Of a DNA stretch of 64,000 bases, positions 16,582-25,611 are shown piece after piece (positions within the stretch are counted from its first letter, which is position 1; each line of letters starts with the position of its first letter). The notes under the pieces are model-generated. The model had not been told where the DNA came from and ran no database searches. It saw only the letters and a list, made by a program, of their open reading frames with translations. The DNA is from Vibrio viridaestus (GTDB lineage Bacteria > Pseudomonadota > Gammaproteobacteria > Enterobacterales > Vibrionaceae). The DNA lies in NCBI RefSeq assembly GCF_003856525.1, contig NZ_RJVQ01000005.1, positions 1 to 64,000 of the forward strand, written 5' to 3'. The position numbers and the translations under genes were made by a program.

Positions 16582-19416
16582 TTAATGAGACTTGTTTTTT
16601 GTAGGTACATGTATATCGTCCAGGTTTATATGCCCCCAACCTCCGGTATCTTTATCTACAACCAATAAGTAGAGCTCTTCACCGATATAGTTAGATGCAT
16701 CCCAGAACACTCGTTGATATTCTTCGTAATCGATACCTGTTGCTTTCATCAGGATCTTATTGTCAGATTTGCGCACTAAGGCAATGTATAGATTGTCGAT
16801 GTCTTCTCCACCAGAAAGCAGGAAGTTAATCTGCCCATTTCCACCAAGAATGAAATTTGCGCTTTTCATGCGTCCCGTTGCGCTATCACCACCGGACTTA
16901 AATCCCCAGAAATGACATTTACCCGGAATTCGTGTTGATGGATTAAAAAATATTCGATCCCAGAATTTTTCATCACTAACAACACCATCATTACTAAACG
17001 CATTACCTTCAAGCACAGTCCATCCAGTCAGATCACAACTCGAAAAATCATGATTAACTAGACCACTTTGATGATAGGATTCAGCATCGAAGTTATCAGG
17101 ATACCAGGCTGGTTTTGTCTTTCCAGATGCAGCAGACATTGGCCAGATTGTCATTTTTTCAATATTGAGAGGGCCGTTACTAAAAAGCCTAACACCTGTT
17201 GCATCCGCCCGAAGAGGATAAACGCGTGTGGTTATACTATTTCGCTGATTCGCATAGGCTTCAATAAGGGATCGGTCAACAAAAATTCGTAATGATAATT
17301 TGCCGTTAATAAGAGATAACTTACCTTTTTGCAGACCGAATGAACGCACATCGGGATCAAGCGATGTCTGACTACGGTCGACATTGAGGGATTGATCGGC
17401 TTTGTTGTAATACATCAGCGTTTTCTCTTCACCATTAGGACTGCGACGAAGTTCAATACCAAATTTACTTGCTTGTTTTGAATCAACGACTAACTCCACT
17501 TCATACATGTCTCCATTGAAATTCTTCAACACATTGTTCGCCTGCTCTACCGTGGAATTGGTTACGTTAACTACGGATGCTTGACGTAACTTTTCAAATG
17601 CTTTAAGTGGTGCAATCCGAAGTGTATTGTCTTTACCTAACGTCAATTCCAAAGGCAAACCGGCACCATGAGCCCATCCGGAATCAAAATCAAACTGAGG
17701 AGTACGCATACCTTGAGCAATTGTGAATAACGTAGCTTTACCTGTTTTAGGATCAACAAACCCACTTGGTCCAGTAAGATGCCCCCCTCCAAAATCCAAT
17801 AACGTTGGTGCTTCCTGGTCTGGAATAAACTTATATTTCTTACTATCAAATTCACCAATCCAGTAAAAAACATCAACCTGCGCACCGGGACCGTGAGGGT
17901 TAATAAGAAATACATATTTTTGTCTTCCCTGTGCATCAACGGCAAGGGGTAGAAAAACTGGCAATTCCCAAACCGTACCTAAATATGGATACTTATCGTG
18001 ATCCACTTCAAACAGGTTGCCTTGATACTTCCAGTTCACCATGTCGGTTGAGGTATATAAGAGTGCGGTTCCGCCTTCACCTGGGACACCAGATGCCACG
18101 AGCTCATACCAAAGATTTTTTTCTGGATCTTTGAATACGAATGGGTCGCGGAATTCACCAAAAACACCAATTCCTTTTTTTTGCAGCGTTACTGGCTTAT
18201 CGTAGTATTTCCAATTTGTTAAATTTAGATCAGTTAAATCTGCGGGATAGGCGAGACCGGTCCTTTGATTAGGTTTTTGACTATCATTACCCGCGGTAAA
18301 AAACAGCAATGGTTCTCCATGTGGGCCATAAGTAGCACTGCCAGACCATACGCCATCGGGTGTTAAACTACCCGCTTCAGGGGCTAACGCTACCGGCATG
18401 TTTTTCCACGTCACCATGTCATCACTAACCCAGTGCCCCCAGTGAATCTGATGCCAAAATGGGCCGAAGGGATTATGCTGATAAAACAAATGATACTTGC
18501 CATTGTAATAAATTGGAGCATGAGGTTCATTCATCCAATGAGAGGTCGCCCCAAGATGAAATTGAGGACGATGGCGATCCTGAGCATACATAGCAGGGTC
18601 TATACGAACATCCTTGTACGTTAACTTAGGCGGTGTTCCTGTCTTTGTAACTAGCTTATTCATAGCCGCTTCAGACAATGGTTTACCATAAATAATCACA
18701 TCATCCATTAGTCCTTTAAACATATTGAACTTGAATATACCCGCAACATTTAGCGCTTGTGTATGACGCCCTATTTGCATAGCAATATCTGCGCTTACTA
18801 GTTGTTTCCCTTCGTCAACAGGAGCAGTTGCTAATTTTTTCCCATTTAGAAATAGTTCAACATGGTGCAACTTAGGATCATAACTCGCGGCGATATGAGA
18901 CCATTGATCTTTAGGAAGTCGTATACTTTTCACCAAAAAATCAGCTTTGCTATCACCTAATCCGAGGGTGATGCCCCAAGTACCATGGCGATAAACTCCA
19001 AATGTGAAGCCTTTCCGGCCATCTTCATCTGCCTGACTCACAATAGCTGATAATTTCTTGCCATCCCCCCACTCATACGCATCTGGTGCAACCCATGCTG
19101 CAACCGTAAACCCTGACTCAAGTGATTTCGGAGAAAGACCTGGTACTTTCATAAAGTTGGAGTAACCATCAAACAGCAAAGCATCGCCTTCAATACCCTT
19201 GGTTCTCCAATCAGGATCCCGACTTGGGATGTAGCGTCCATGAGTAAATACATATTCAACGATGTCATCACGTTTCGATATTTGCTCTTTAACCGTGTTA
19301 CCTTTTCCTTCGTTAAACTTCCAATAAGCTAAAATATTATTATCGCCTGCATAAGCAGGCATTGATTGAGTTGCACATAACGCAGCAATGATGGTTAGTT
19401 TGTATATCGACTTCAT
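16582..19416 (-). CDS. Secreted multidomain GH32 fructanase (LamG-GH32-C-terminal module)
   Basis: About 944 residues from ATG at 19416 (MKSIYKLTIIAALCATQSM, signal peptide ending AYA). A LamG-type jelly roll (about 40-250) precedes a GH32 five-blade propeller (about 285-620), a GH32 C-terminal beta sandwich (RSLIEAYANQRNSITTRVYP) and an extra C-terminal binding-like module. Two GH32 motifs are standard: FRDP and the acid/base Glu in WELP. The nucleophile motif is WMNEPH rather than WMNDPN, so Glu replaces the usual catalytic Asp. It probably attacks levan or inulin outside the cytoplasm, but activity or product type may differ from ordinary levanases. It heads the minus-strand operon opposite the ABC importer. 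Confidence 0.88.
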   Translation of the reverse strand: MKSIYKLTIIAALCATQSMPAYAGDNNILAYWKFNEGKGNTVKEQISKRDDIVEYVFTHGRYIPSRDPDWRTKGIEGDALLFDGYSNFMKVPGLSPKSLESGFTVAAWVAPDAYEWGDGKKLSAIVSQADEDGRKGFTFGVYRHGTWGITLGLGDSKADFLVKSIRLPKDQWSHIAASYDPKLHHVELFLNGKKLATAPVDEGKQLVSADIAMQIGRHTQALNVAGIFKFNMFKGLMDDVIIYGKPLSEAAMNKLVTKTGTPPKLTYKDVRIDPAMYAQDRHRPQFHLGATSHWMNEPHAPIYYNGKYHLFYQHNPFGPFWHQIHWGHWVSDDMVTWKNMPVALAPEAGSLTPDGVWSGSATYGPHGEPLLFFTAGNDSQKPNQRTGLAYPADLTDLNLTNWKYYDKPVTLQKKGIGVFGEFRDPFVFKDPEKNLWYELVASGVPGEGGTALLYTSTDMVNWKYQGNLFEVDHDKYPYLGTVWELPVFLPLAVDAQGRQKYVFLINPHGPGAQVDVFYWIGEFDSKKYKFIPDQEAPTLLDFGGGHLTGPSGFVDPKTGKATLFTIAQGMRTPQFDFDSGWAHGAGLPLELTLGKDNTLRIAPLKAFEKLRQASVVNVTNSTVEQANNVLKNFNGDMYEVELVVDSKQASKFGIELRRSPNGEEKTLMYYNKADQSLNVDRSQTSLDPDVRSFGLQKGKLSLINGKLSLRIFVDRSLIEAYANQRNSITTRVYPLRADATGVRLFSNGPLNIEKMTIWPMSAASGKTKPAWYPDNFDAESYHQSGLVNHDFSSCDLTGWTVLEGNAFSNDGVVSDEKFWDRIFFNPSTRIPGKCHFWGFKSGGDSATGRMKSANFILGGNGQINFLLSGGEDIDNLYIALVRKSDNKILMKATGIDYEEYQRVFWDASNYIGEELYLLVVDKDTGGWGHINLDDIHVPTKNKSH

Positions 19417-19480
19417 ATAGTTCACATTCTTTTGTAAATGGGGAAAAATCACGCTTTTGGATAACTTTCGACTATTCTTT

Positions 19481-19496
19481 ATGACAACATTGTCAT
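19481..19496. promoter_or_regulatory. LacI-type operator A
   Basis: ATGACAACATTGTCAT has 7-bp arms ATGACAA/TTGTCAT around a central CA. It lies 65 bp upstream of the GH32 start. A second near-identical copy lies at 19660-19675. It is the probable binding site for the LacI-family protein encoded at 25612. Confidence 0.75.
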
Positions 19497-19517
19497 TTCA
19501 ATTCATAAGTTATTCTT

Positions 19518-19542
19518 ATGTGACAACGATCAATGTGACAAC
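19518..19542. promoter_or_regulatory. Candidate CRP site overlapping a direct repeat
   Basis: ATGTGACAACGATCAATGTG fits the CRP pattern TGTGA-N6-TCA (8 of 10 core bases). It also contains a direct repeat ATGTGACAAC (19518-19527 and 19533-19542), which shares the GACAAC half-site of the LacI-type operators. Catabolite control is expected for a sugar locus. Confidence 0.5.
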
Positions 19543-19659
19543 TTATTTCAGCATTAATTTTTTGATTAGCTTAACATAAACATAATAAATGGTGATTTTT
19601 ATCATGCTAAACACTATAAATCACTATTTGCTAAGGTTAACATTCACTCAAGGAAAATA

Positions 19660-19675
19660 ATGACAACATTGTCTA
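19660..19675. promoter_or_regulatory. LacI-type operator B
   Basis: ATGACAACATTGTCTA repeats operator A in 14 of 16 positions and sits 10 bp before the ABC binding-protein start, where bound repressor would block transcription or initiation. The 179-bp spacing to operator A would permit DNA looping. Confidence 0.72.
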
Positions 19676-19685
19676 CGGTGAAACA

Positions 19686-20942
19686 ATGAAATACTCAAAT
19701 TCAGCACTATTGATATATTTAACCGTTGCCTCAAACTATGCGCTGGCAACTCCAACAGAAGTCAAGGTATGGCGTCATCAGACTGGCGATGAAGAAATGC
19801 AGGCAAGCGCTGCCATGGTTGAACGCTTTAATCAATCACAAGACAAATGGAAAGTGGTGGTAGAGTCAATTCCCGAAGGAGCATACAACGAGTCAATCAC
19901 AGCAGCGGCTATGGCACATCAGCTTCCATGCGCAATGACAATAGATCAGCCAACAGTACCAAGTTTTGCCTGGTCCGGTTTTATTCGTCCACTTGATAGC
20001 TTACTGGACAAAAAAGACTACGAAACCGTCCTGGATGGAGGTAAAGGTCTTTATAAAGGTCATCTGTATTCTTTGGGACAGTTCGATGTCGCTCTGGTAA
20101 TGTTCTCGCGTTATTCTATTCTGAAAAAATATGGCATCCGTATCCCAACCATGGATAAGCCTTGGAACAAACAGGAATTTAATGCGGTGCTGGCTACTCT
20201 TAAAGCATCTGGTGACTTCCTTTATCCATTGGATCTCAATGCCGCCTGGAGTGGAGAATGGCCAAGCTACGGTTGGGGACCTCTACTACAGAGCTTTGGT
20301 GGTGATTTAATTGACAGATCCAATTACATCCAGGCCGATGGTGTACTCAATGGAGACAATGCAGTCAAGTTTGCCAAGTGGTTCAAAAATCTTGTTGATA
20401 ATAATTACATAGATAAAAAACCTGCTAATGACAAAGGATTTGTCACTGGTCGTGTCGCCATTCATTATACGGGAAGCTGGTCCGCAGAAGATTATCGAAA
20501 AGCATATGGCGATGATTTGGCCATTCTGCCACCTCCAGATCTCGGTAACGGTCCGGTAATTGGGGGGGGGTCCTGGCAATGGAGCATTACTCAATCCTGT
20601 CCGACCCCACAAGGTGCTGCCGCATTTATCTCATTCATCATGCAACCAGAAGAAATAGCTAAATTTGTCGATAAAACGAATCTGGTACCAACCAAACCTG
20701 AGGCTGCTTCAATTTCAAAAAATTATAAAACCGATGGTCAGTGGAACCTCTTCTATAAATTTTCAAGCAGTTATACAAAAACTCGCCCAGCAACACCAGC
20801 TTACCCAGTAATTTCAAATTCATTTGATCAAGCTATGCGAAACATCATTGACGGTGGAGATCCATTAGATGCCTTGGATATGGCCGTAGATAATATTGAA
20901 CAAAATATTAAAGCTAACCAAGGTTATGGTTTTGATCTGTAA
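19686..20942 (+). CDS. ABC transporter, periplasmic sugar-binding protein
   Basis: The 418-residue family 1 (MalE/UgpB-like) solute-binding protein has a cleavable signal peptide ending YALA and a typical start TPTEVKVWRHQTGDEEMQASAAMVERF. Conserved ligand-lobe segments include the GRVAIHYTGSWSAEDY stretch and the late WQWSITQSCPTPQGAAAFISF helix. It is the first gene of the plus-strand importer operon and lies divergent from the secreted GH32. In context it should bind fructo-oligosaccharides released by that enzyme, or sucrose. A run of eight G at about 20565 is in frame. Confidence 0.9.
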   Translation: MKYSNSALLIYLTVASNYALATPTEVKVWRHQTGDEEMQASAAMVERFNQSQDKWKVVVESIPEGAYNESITAAAMAHQLPCAMTIDQPTVPSFAWSGFIRPLDSLLDKKDYETVLDGGKGLYKGHLYSLGQFDVALVMFSRYSILKKYGIRIPTMDKPWNKQEFNAVLATLKASGDFLYPLDLNAAWSGEWPSYGWGPLLQSFGGDLIDRSNYIQADGVLNGDNAVKFAKWFKNLVDNNYIDKKPANDKGFVTGRVAIHYTGSWSAEDYRKAYGDDLAILPPPDLGNGPVIGGGSWQWSITQSCPTPQGAAAFISFIMQPEEIAKFVDKTNLVPTKPEAASISKNYKTDGQWNLFYKFSSSYTKTRPATPAYPVISNSFDQAMRNIIDGGDPLDALDMAVDNIEQNIKANQGYGFDL

Positions 20943-20951
20943 GGGGCTGAT

Positions 20952-22073
20952 ATGAGCACTATGACAACTACACTGACGAAAACACACAGTAAATCAAAAT
21001 ATAGCTACGAAGCTCAACAGAAAAAGTATGGCTGGATTATGGGAGCTCCAGCCTTCCTTTGCTTACTAATGTTTATCGTTGTGCCATTTGTAACGGCAAT
21101 AACCATGACATTTACAAACCAACGTATGATGTCCCCTCACCCGGTCGAAATGATTGGACTGAGTAATTATGAACGTCTGCTAAGTATTAACTTCTTGGTG
21201 GTCGAACCCAATCGGGATGGAAATGGGCAACTTGAACTTAATCGCGACGGGCAGGTAACTTACCCACGGTTGCGCACACTGATCCGCAAGCAATACCCAG
21301 AGCTGCATGGTTACTATGAACTACGTAGTGTCTCTCTTTCAAACGACAGTAAACTGGTGATTTTAGCCAAAGATCCCACATTTTACCTTTCACTTTGGAA
21401 CACACTTCTTTTCGCTATGATGGTTGTTCCATTACAAGGAGGAACAGCATTAGGTCTGGCATTGTTAGTAAACCGAAGTTTAAAAGGGACCAACTTCTTT
21501 CGTACTGTTTACTTCGCTCCGGTAGTGACCTCTATGGTTGTGGTTTCCATCGTATGGACATTTTTATACCACAAAGACTCTGGATTAATTAACGAATATC
21601 TTCGAGTCCTCTCATTTGGCTCGATTGGTCCTATCGACTGGCTTGGAGATAAAAGCTGGGCTATGCCTTCGATAGTAATTATGTCCTCCTGGCAAGGCGC
21701 GGGAGTACAGATGCTGATCTTTTTAGCTGGCCTGCAGGGTATCCCTAAAGACCTGTATGAAGCTGCGAGTATTGATGGTGCCAATTCTTGGCAGAAGTTC
21801 CGCTATATCACGCTACCAGGCCTGAAAAACACCATGGTATTTATTGTCATTTCTACAACGATTGCTGCATTTGGTCTATTTACCCAAGTCGATGTCATGA
21901 CCAGTGGTGGTCCTCAAGGCTCAACAACAACCGTCATGTACCACCTGATACAAAAAGGCTTTAGAGAAATGGATACTGCTTACGGTTCCACCATTAGTGT
22001 TATCTACTTCCTAATTATTCTAGCAATTGCCATGTTTCAGAAACGTCTTTTCGACAAAAAGGAGAGCAAGTAA
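20952..22073 (+). CDS. ABC sugar transporter permease (MalF/UgpA-like)
   Basis: The 373-residue inner-membrane protein has about six TM helices plus a periplasmic insertion after TM1 (about residues 60-135). The EAA loop that docks the ATPase is clear: YEAASIDGANSWQKFRYITLP. It forms a heterodimer with the product of the next gene, whose ATG overlaps its stop by one base (TAATG). It is part of the fructan-oligosaccharide importer. Confidence 0.93.
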   Translation: MSTMTTTLTKTHSKSKYSYEAQQKKYGWIMGAPAFLCLLMFIVVPFVTAITMTFTNQRMMSPHPVEMIGLSNYERLLSINFLVVEPNRDGNGQLELNRDGQVTYPRLRTLIRKQYPELHGYYELRSVSLSNDSKLVILAKDPTFYLSLWNTLLFAMMVVPLQGGTALGLALLVNRSLKGTNFFRTVYFAPVVTSMVVVSIVWTFLYHKDSGLINEYLRVLSFGSIGPIDWLGDKSWAMPSIVIMSSWQGAGVQMLIFLAGLQGIPKDLYEAASIDGANSWQKFRYITLPGLKNTMVFIVISTTIAAFGLFTQVDVMTSGGPQGSTTTVMYHLIQKGFREMDTAYGSTISVIYFLIILAIAMFQKRLFDKKESK

Positions 22074-22963
22074 TGCATCAATCTGTCGATCCAAAAGCAG
22101 GCTACAAAAAGATGCTCACTTATGTGGTGATGCTCGTCCTTGCTTACATCTTTGTCTTTCCTTTGCTATTTATGATTTCGTCTTCCTTTAAACCGGAAAA
22201 CCAAATCTTTACTGACCTGTATTCGATCAACGCAGTGTTACCTGTAGGACACATATCGTTTGATAACTACGCCGCCGTTTTTGAAAAGAGTCGTATCGGT
22301 AAGTTTTTTTTCAACTCCATATTTATTACCGGCTCCAGTGTAATACTTGGTTTACTGATCAACTCAATGGCAGCTTTCTCTCTTTCACGTTTAGAATGGA
22401 GAGGGAAAACCTTGGTTCTGAGCTTTATTATTTCTCTGCTCATAATTCCGGGAGAAGCCATTATGATCCCTCTTCTCAACCTTGTCGCTCATCTGCCTTG
22501 GTTAGGGTTCGACAATAACGGATTAGTCATAGAACACTCATGGCTCAACAGTTTTCAGGTTCAGATTATTCCCGGTCTGGCAAATGCCTTCTCCATCTTC
22601 CTGTTTTATCAATTCTTCAAAGATATTCCAAAAGACTTTGATGAAGCAGCGGCCATCGACGGAGCAAAACCTTTCCAAATCTATTGGCGCATCATAGTGC
22701 CAATGAGTGGTCCTGTTTTTGCAACGGTTGCAATTTTGCAATTTTTAGGTAACTGGAACGCCTATTTATGGCCTGTGTTAGTCACTCAAAGTGAGGATGT
22801 TCGTCCAGTTATGCTAGGGATTCAGCAATTCTTTGGAACTTCAACATCTTGGGGAGAAGTAATGGCCTATGCGACCTTAATAACCTTACCTGTATTAGTC
22901 ATTTTCTTGATTTTTCAGCGCAAATTTGTTCAAAGTTTAGCCGGTTCTGGCATTAAAGGGTAA
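22073..22963 (+). CDS. ABC sugar transporter permease (MalG/UgpE-like)
   Basis: The 296-residue protein has six predicted TM helices and an EAA motif FDEAAAIDGAKPFQIYWRIIVP. The N-terminus (LAYIFVFPLLFMISSSFKP) is standard for MalG-type permeases. It is translationally coupled to the upstream permease. Together with the binding protein and the MalK-like ATPase at 24478 it completes an importer; the GH32 gene is inserted between permease and ATPase. Confidence 0.93.
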   Translation: MHQSVDPKAGYKKMLTYVVMLVLAYIFVFPLLFMISSSFKPENQIFTDLYSINAVLPVGHISFDNYAAVFEKSRIGKFFFNSIFITGSSVILGLLINSMAAFSLSRLEWRGKTLVLSFIISLLIIPGEAIMIPLLNLVAHLPWLGFDNNGLVIEHSWLNSFQVQIIPGLANAFSIFLFYQFFKDIPKDFDEAAAIDGAKPFQIYWRIIVPMSGPVFATVAILQFLGNWNAYLWPVLVTQSEDVRPVMLGIQQFFGTSTSWGEVMAYATLITLPVLVIFLIFQRKFVQSLAGSGIKG

Positions 22964-22980
22964 TTTTCGGAGTTTATAAG

Positions 22981-24468
22981 ATGAAACAGCTAACAAAAGA
23001 CATTTTTCGACCAGAGATACATTTCACCCCCCCTTTCGGGTGGATGAATGATCCAAACGGATTAGTATACATCAATGAAGAATATCATTTGTTCTACCAA
23101 TACTATCCATATGGGAATAAATGGGGACCGATGCATTGGGGTCATGCAGTTAGTTCTGATTTGCTACATTGGGAACACCTCCCACCAGCATTAGTACCTG
23201 ACGAAACAGGAATGTGTTTTTCCGGCAGTGCAGTTATTGACTGGCAAAATACGAGTAGTTTATTTGATAACAACACTCAACCCGGCATTATAGCCTTCTA
23301 CACAGCATGTATCGCTCCGACGGATGGGACAGATGGCACCCAAATGCAAAATTTGGCTTATAGTGAGGACGGAGGTTTCAGTTGGAAAAAATATCAAAAA
23401 AACCCGATCCTGCCAAATTTTGGATTAAAAGACTTCCGTGATCCAAAAGTAATCTGGCATGAACCAACACAATACTGGGTTATGGTCGTAACTGAAGGGC
23501 AGGAAATAGGTTTTTATCGCTCCAGAGATCTCAAAAAATGGAGCAAAACTTCTTCATTTGGGAAATATGATGGTGCACATGATTCTCTTCCATGGGAATG
23601 TCCGGATCTGTTCCCAATTAATATTGAAGGTGATAACCATCTTTATTGGATTCTCATTGTTGGCGTCCAGGGAGGAAGCTTTGCAGGCGGTTCGGGTACA
23701 CAATACTTTATAGGGCAATTTGATGGCGAGTATTTCATCAACCATCACAACCCAGATACCGTTTTATGGCTCGATTATGGTCGCGATTATTATGCAGCTC
23801 AAACCTGGTCTGATGTAACAGACGGTAGTCGCATTGCAATTGCCTGGATGAGCAATTGGCAATATGCTAACGAAGTTCCAACTCTTAGCTGGCGTAGTGC
23901 AATGAGTTCTCCTCGCCGTCTAAAACTAACTCACACATCAAGCGGACTTCGATTGACTCATACGTTACCAAAAGAATGGACAATAAAAAATACTCCGCAC
24001 AGTGCGCAGGGGATCAATTTAGTCCAGAAACAAAACGTATTGATTACCCCATCTTATACTGCTGGTATATTAAGTACCGCATTGTATATGGAAATAGGTA
24101 CCATCATCCAATGTAAACCGTTTGGCAACGATAGTCTTTTTTACACCATAAATAGAACTCCAGATGGTTACCAAATAATAACCACCCGCTCAATCGCTGA
24201 AATGGGTGAACAAAAATATAGCGATACTTTTGAACACGAAATTGCTTTAGTTCTCCCGCAAGCAGAATTTCTGACCCTTACGGCCGTTATCGATCGCTGT
24301 TCAAGTGAACTATTACTTCAGGATGGTGAATTTTGCTTAACCGATCTTTCTTTTGATCAAATGGTAAACGGCTTCGAAATGATCTGTCTAAAAGGGCAAG
24401 TGACTATTAATGAACTAAGCTTTTGTTCTGCTAATAACATCTCAAACATCATCACCAAAGCCGCTTAA
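22981..24468 (+). CDS. Cytoplasmic GH32 beta-fructosidase (sucrose/fructo-oligosaccharide hydrolase)
   Basis: The 495-residue enzyme lacks a signal peptide, so it acts in the cytoplasm. All three GH32 catalytic motifs are canonical: nucleophile Asp24 in WMNDPNG, the transition-state Asp in FRDPKV, and acid/base Glu in WECPDLF. The FSGSA motif is also present. It would release fructose from imported oligosaccharides for the fructokinase at 13177. It is embedded in the ABC operon 17 bp after the second permease and 9 bp before the ATPase, so import and hydrolysis are co-expressed. Confidence 0.93.
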   Translation: MKQLTKDIFRPEIHFTPPFGWMNDPNGLVYINEEYHLFYQYYPYGNKWGPMHWGHAVSSDLLHWEHLPPALVPDETGMCFSGSAVIDWQNTSSLFDNNTQPGIIAFYTACIAPTDGTDGTQMQNLAYSEDGGFSWKKYQKNPILPNFGLKDFRDPKVIWHEPTQYWVMVVTEGQEIGFYRSRDLKKWSKTSSFGKYDGAHDSLPWECPDLFPINIEGDNHLYWILIVGVQGGSFAGGSGTQYFIGQFDGEYFINHHNPDTVLWLDYGRDYYAAQTWSDVTDGSRIAIAWMSNWQYANEVPTLSWRSAMSSPRRLKLTHTSSGLRLTHTLPKEWTIKNTPHSAQGINLVQKQNVLITPSYTAGILSTALYMEIGTIIQCKPFGNDSLFYTINRTPDGYQIITTRSIAEMGEQKYSDTFEHEIALVLPQAEFLTLTAVIDRCSSELLLQDGEFCLTDLSFDQMVNGFEMICLKGQVTINELSFCSANNISNIITKAA

Positions 24469-24477
24469 GGAGTAAAT

Positions 24478-25557
24478 ATGGGAAGTGTAAAATTAACAAA
24501 TGTGATCAAACGATTTGGTGATACTCAAACTATTCATGATGTGAGTATGGATATCAAAGATGGAGAGTTTGTGGTTTTTGTCGGCCCTTCTGGTTGTGGC
24601 AAATCAACCATACTCAGAATGATTGCAGGGCTAGAATCAATTACTGATGGTGAAGTAACAATAAGTGGTGAACGTGTTAATGAATTGCAGCCGTCAGATC
24701 GCGGGATTGCGATGGTTTTTCAATCTTATGCACTCTATCCGCATATGACCGTTTTTGAAAATATCGCATTTAGCATGAAATTAGCTAAGATGAACAAAAA
24801 AGAGATTGAGGATAAGGTTATGCTTGCCGCAAAATCTCTTCATCTTGAAAAATTGCTTGATCGGAAGCCATCCGAGCTTTCTGGAGGACAGCGCCAACGT
24901 GTAGCCATTGGGCGCTCAATTGTCCGACATCCTGATGTATTTTTGTTTGATGAACCACTATCAAACCTTGATGCTGAACTTAGAGTCAAAATGCGTATGG
25001 AGATTGCCCGCCTCCATAAGGAACTAGAATCTACCATGATCTACGTGACTCATGACCAGGTTGAAGCGATGACCCTTGCAGACAAAATTGTAGTTCTAAA
25101 TGCAGGTCGGGTAGAGCAAATTGGAGCACCGTTGGAGTTGTACAAAAATCCTAACAACCTATTTGTTGCAGGTTTCATCGGCTCACCTAAGATGAATTTT
25201 ATATCTGGTGTTGTTGCACTACAATCCGAAACAGAACTTACTATCAATCTTGGTCGCTCCACTCGAATTATTTTGCCAACTCGTTACCAAAATCTCCAGG
25301 AAGGTACACCAGTAACTATAGGTATTCGCCCTGAACACCTTCGTCTGGGTAATGACAAGGACTTTATTTTGGATGTTACACCTCAAGTCGTGGAAAATCT
25401 TGGGGGACACAGCTTCCTTTACGCCTTGTTTGACGATACAAGTATATCGATTGAACTCAGAGGGTATTACAGTAATGACAACTGTGAGTCAATTCAAATA
25501 TGTGCTGATTTAAACGACGTATATCTCTTTGATGACAGTGGAAAATCTGTAAAATAA
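24478..25557 (+). CDS. ABC sugar transporter ATPase (MalK/UgpC-like)
   Basis: The 359-residue protein has Walker A GPSGCGKST, a Q-loop (AMVFQSYALYPHMTV), the LSGGQRQRVAIGRS signature, Walker B VFLFDEPLSNLD and the H-loop His (YVTHDQVEAMT). A C-terminal TOBE/MalK regulatory domain follows (about residues 235-359, with IGIRPEHLRL). It powers the importer encoded just upstream. A hairpin follows its stop. Confidence 0.95.
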   Translation: MGSVKLTNVIKRFGDTQTIHDVSMDIKDGEFVVFVGPSGCGKSTILRMIAGLESITDGEVTISGERVNELQPSDRGIAMVFQSYALYPHMTVFENIAFSMKLAKMNKKEIEDKVMLAAKSLHLEKLLDRKPSELSGGQRQRVAIGRSIVRHPDVFLFDEPLSNLDAELRVKMRMEIARLHKELESTMIYVTHDQVEAMTLADKIVVLNAGRVEQIGAPLELYKNPNNLFVAGFIGSPKMNFISGVVALQSETELTINLGRSTRIILPTRYQNLQEGTPVTIGIRPEHLRLGNDKDFILDVTPQVVENLGGHSFLYALFDDTSISIELRGYYSNDNCESIQICADLNDVYLFDDSGKSVK

Positions 25558-25565
25558 CTTAACGC

Positions 25566-25594
25566 ACGGCATAGTTGTTCTATGCCGTTATTTA
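25566..25594 (+). terminator. Hairpin terminator after the importer operon
   Basis: ACGGCATAG at 25566-25574 pairs with CTATGCCGT at 25580-25588 (9 bp, 5-nt loop), followed by TATTTA. It ends the importer transcript, probably partially, before the LacI gene that starts at 25612. Confidence 0.75.
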
Positions 25595-25611
25595 CTCTGA
25601 TTAAGGTAATT

